Assembly: GCF_045290345.1 (NCBI RefSeq)
Contig: NZ_CP155447.1
Span: 8,990,001 to 9,054,000 of the forward strand
Direction: 5' to 3'
Length of the DNA: 64,000 bases
DNA from: Singulisphaera sp045290345
GTDB lineage: Bacteria; Planctomycetota; Planctomycetia; Isosphaerales; Isosphaeraceae
Part shown: in pieces, positions 63,781 to 64,000 of the stretch
Layout: each line of letters starts with the position of its first letter
Position numbering within the stretch: the stretch's first letter is position 1
The notes under the pieces: model-generated
The model's database searches: none
The model's input: only the letters and a program-made list of their open reading frames with translations
Told to the model about the DNA's origin: nothing
Program-made: the position numbers and the translations under genes

Positions 63781-64000
63781 GATCGATAGTCCGTCTAGCG
63801 TCGGAGGGTCATCTCGTTCACGTCCCGACTCTATCACTCAAGGGACAAGATCGCGAGTTGCCAGCCGCCTCCGTTTGTGTGGGCTCGACCGGGAGAATGG
63901 TGGCCCAACCTCCGCAGGCTCATTCCCGAGTGCACTTGACCCGGAGCATGGCTATGGAGGTACAGGCTTATTGTGGTACAATTGTTTTAAGCGTGATGAA

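Overview
The window looks like chromosome from a planctomycete (Planctomycetota), most likely near the Isosphaeraceae. The reasons are two giant exported proteins that begin with the planctomycete LEPR-XLL-type motif, a PEP-CTERM protein, a sugar-dehydrogenase-like propeller fused to c-type heme domains, several Tat- or Sec-exported hydrolases, high GC, and long non-coding gaps. No rRNA, tRNA or CRISPR array was seen. The family calls come from motifs read by eye; no database search was possible.

Bases 1-9026 are one plus-strand run for surface glycan synthesis: the end of an asparagine-synthase-type amidotransferase, a formyltransferase-like protein, a polysaccharide deacetylase, two GT4 glycosyltransferases, a Tat-exported protein of unknown function, a membrane GT2 and a SAM methyltransferase. 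Amidotransferase, Stp1-like sugar transferase and deacetylase together resemble the exosortase A/PEP-CTERM exopolysaccharide neighbourhood; no exosortase is inside the window. At 9352-13491, on the minus strand, lies a 1379-residue PKD-repeat protein whose C-terminal domain is a paralogue of the Tat-exported protein at 6048-7112.

After a 2.9 kb gap come a 1441-residue TPR protein and a PEP-CTERM protein that ends at a strong terminator. From 23150 to 37149 a second glycan locus follows: GT4, NusG/UpxY-like antiterminator, initiating sugar-phosphate transferase, ABC-2 permease, a WbpB/WbpD/WbpE-like trio for a diacetamido sugar acid, an NAD-dependent epimerase, a second DegT aminotransferase, an uncharacterised Rossmann protein, a sugar N-formyltransferase, a GT2, and the ABC exporter ATPase. 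The permease and ATPase would export a lipid-linked polymer that contains modified (acetylated, possibly formylated) amino sugars. The giant multidomain protein at 37449-43373 follows and is probably exported to the same surface.

From 43374 onward the genes are less connected: a small hypothetical protein, a double-FHA protein and a diverged ISAzo13-type transposase. Then come exported catabolic proteins: a beta-propeller, a propeller/multiheme protein, two tandem ceramidase-like hydrolases, a CocE-type/esterase fusion broken near its 3' end by an apparent one-base deletion, a lipoprotein that looks like an isolated Hsp70 substrate-binding domain, and an SGNH-sialidase-like-SGNH fusion.
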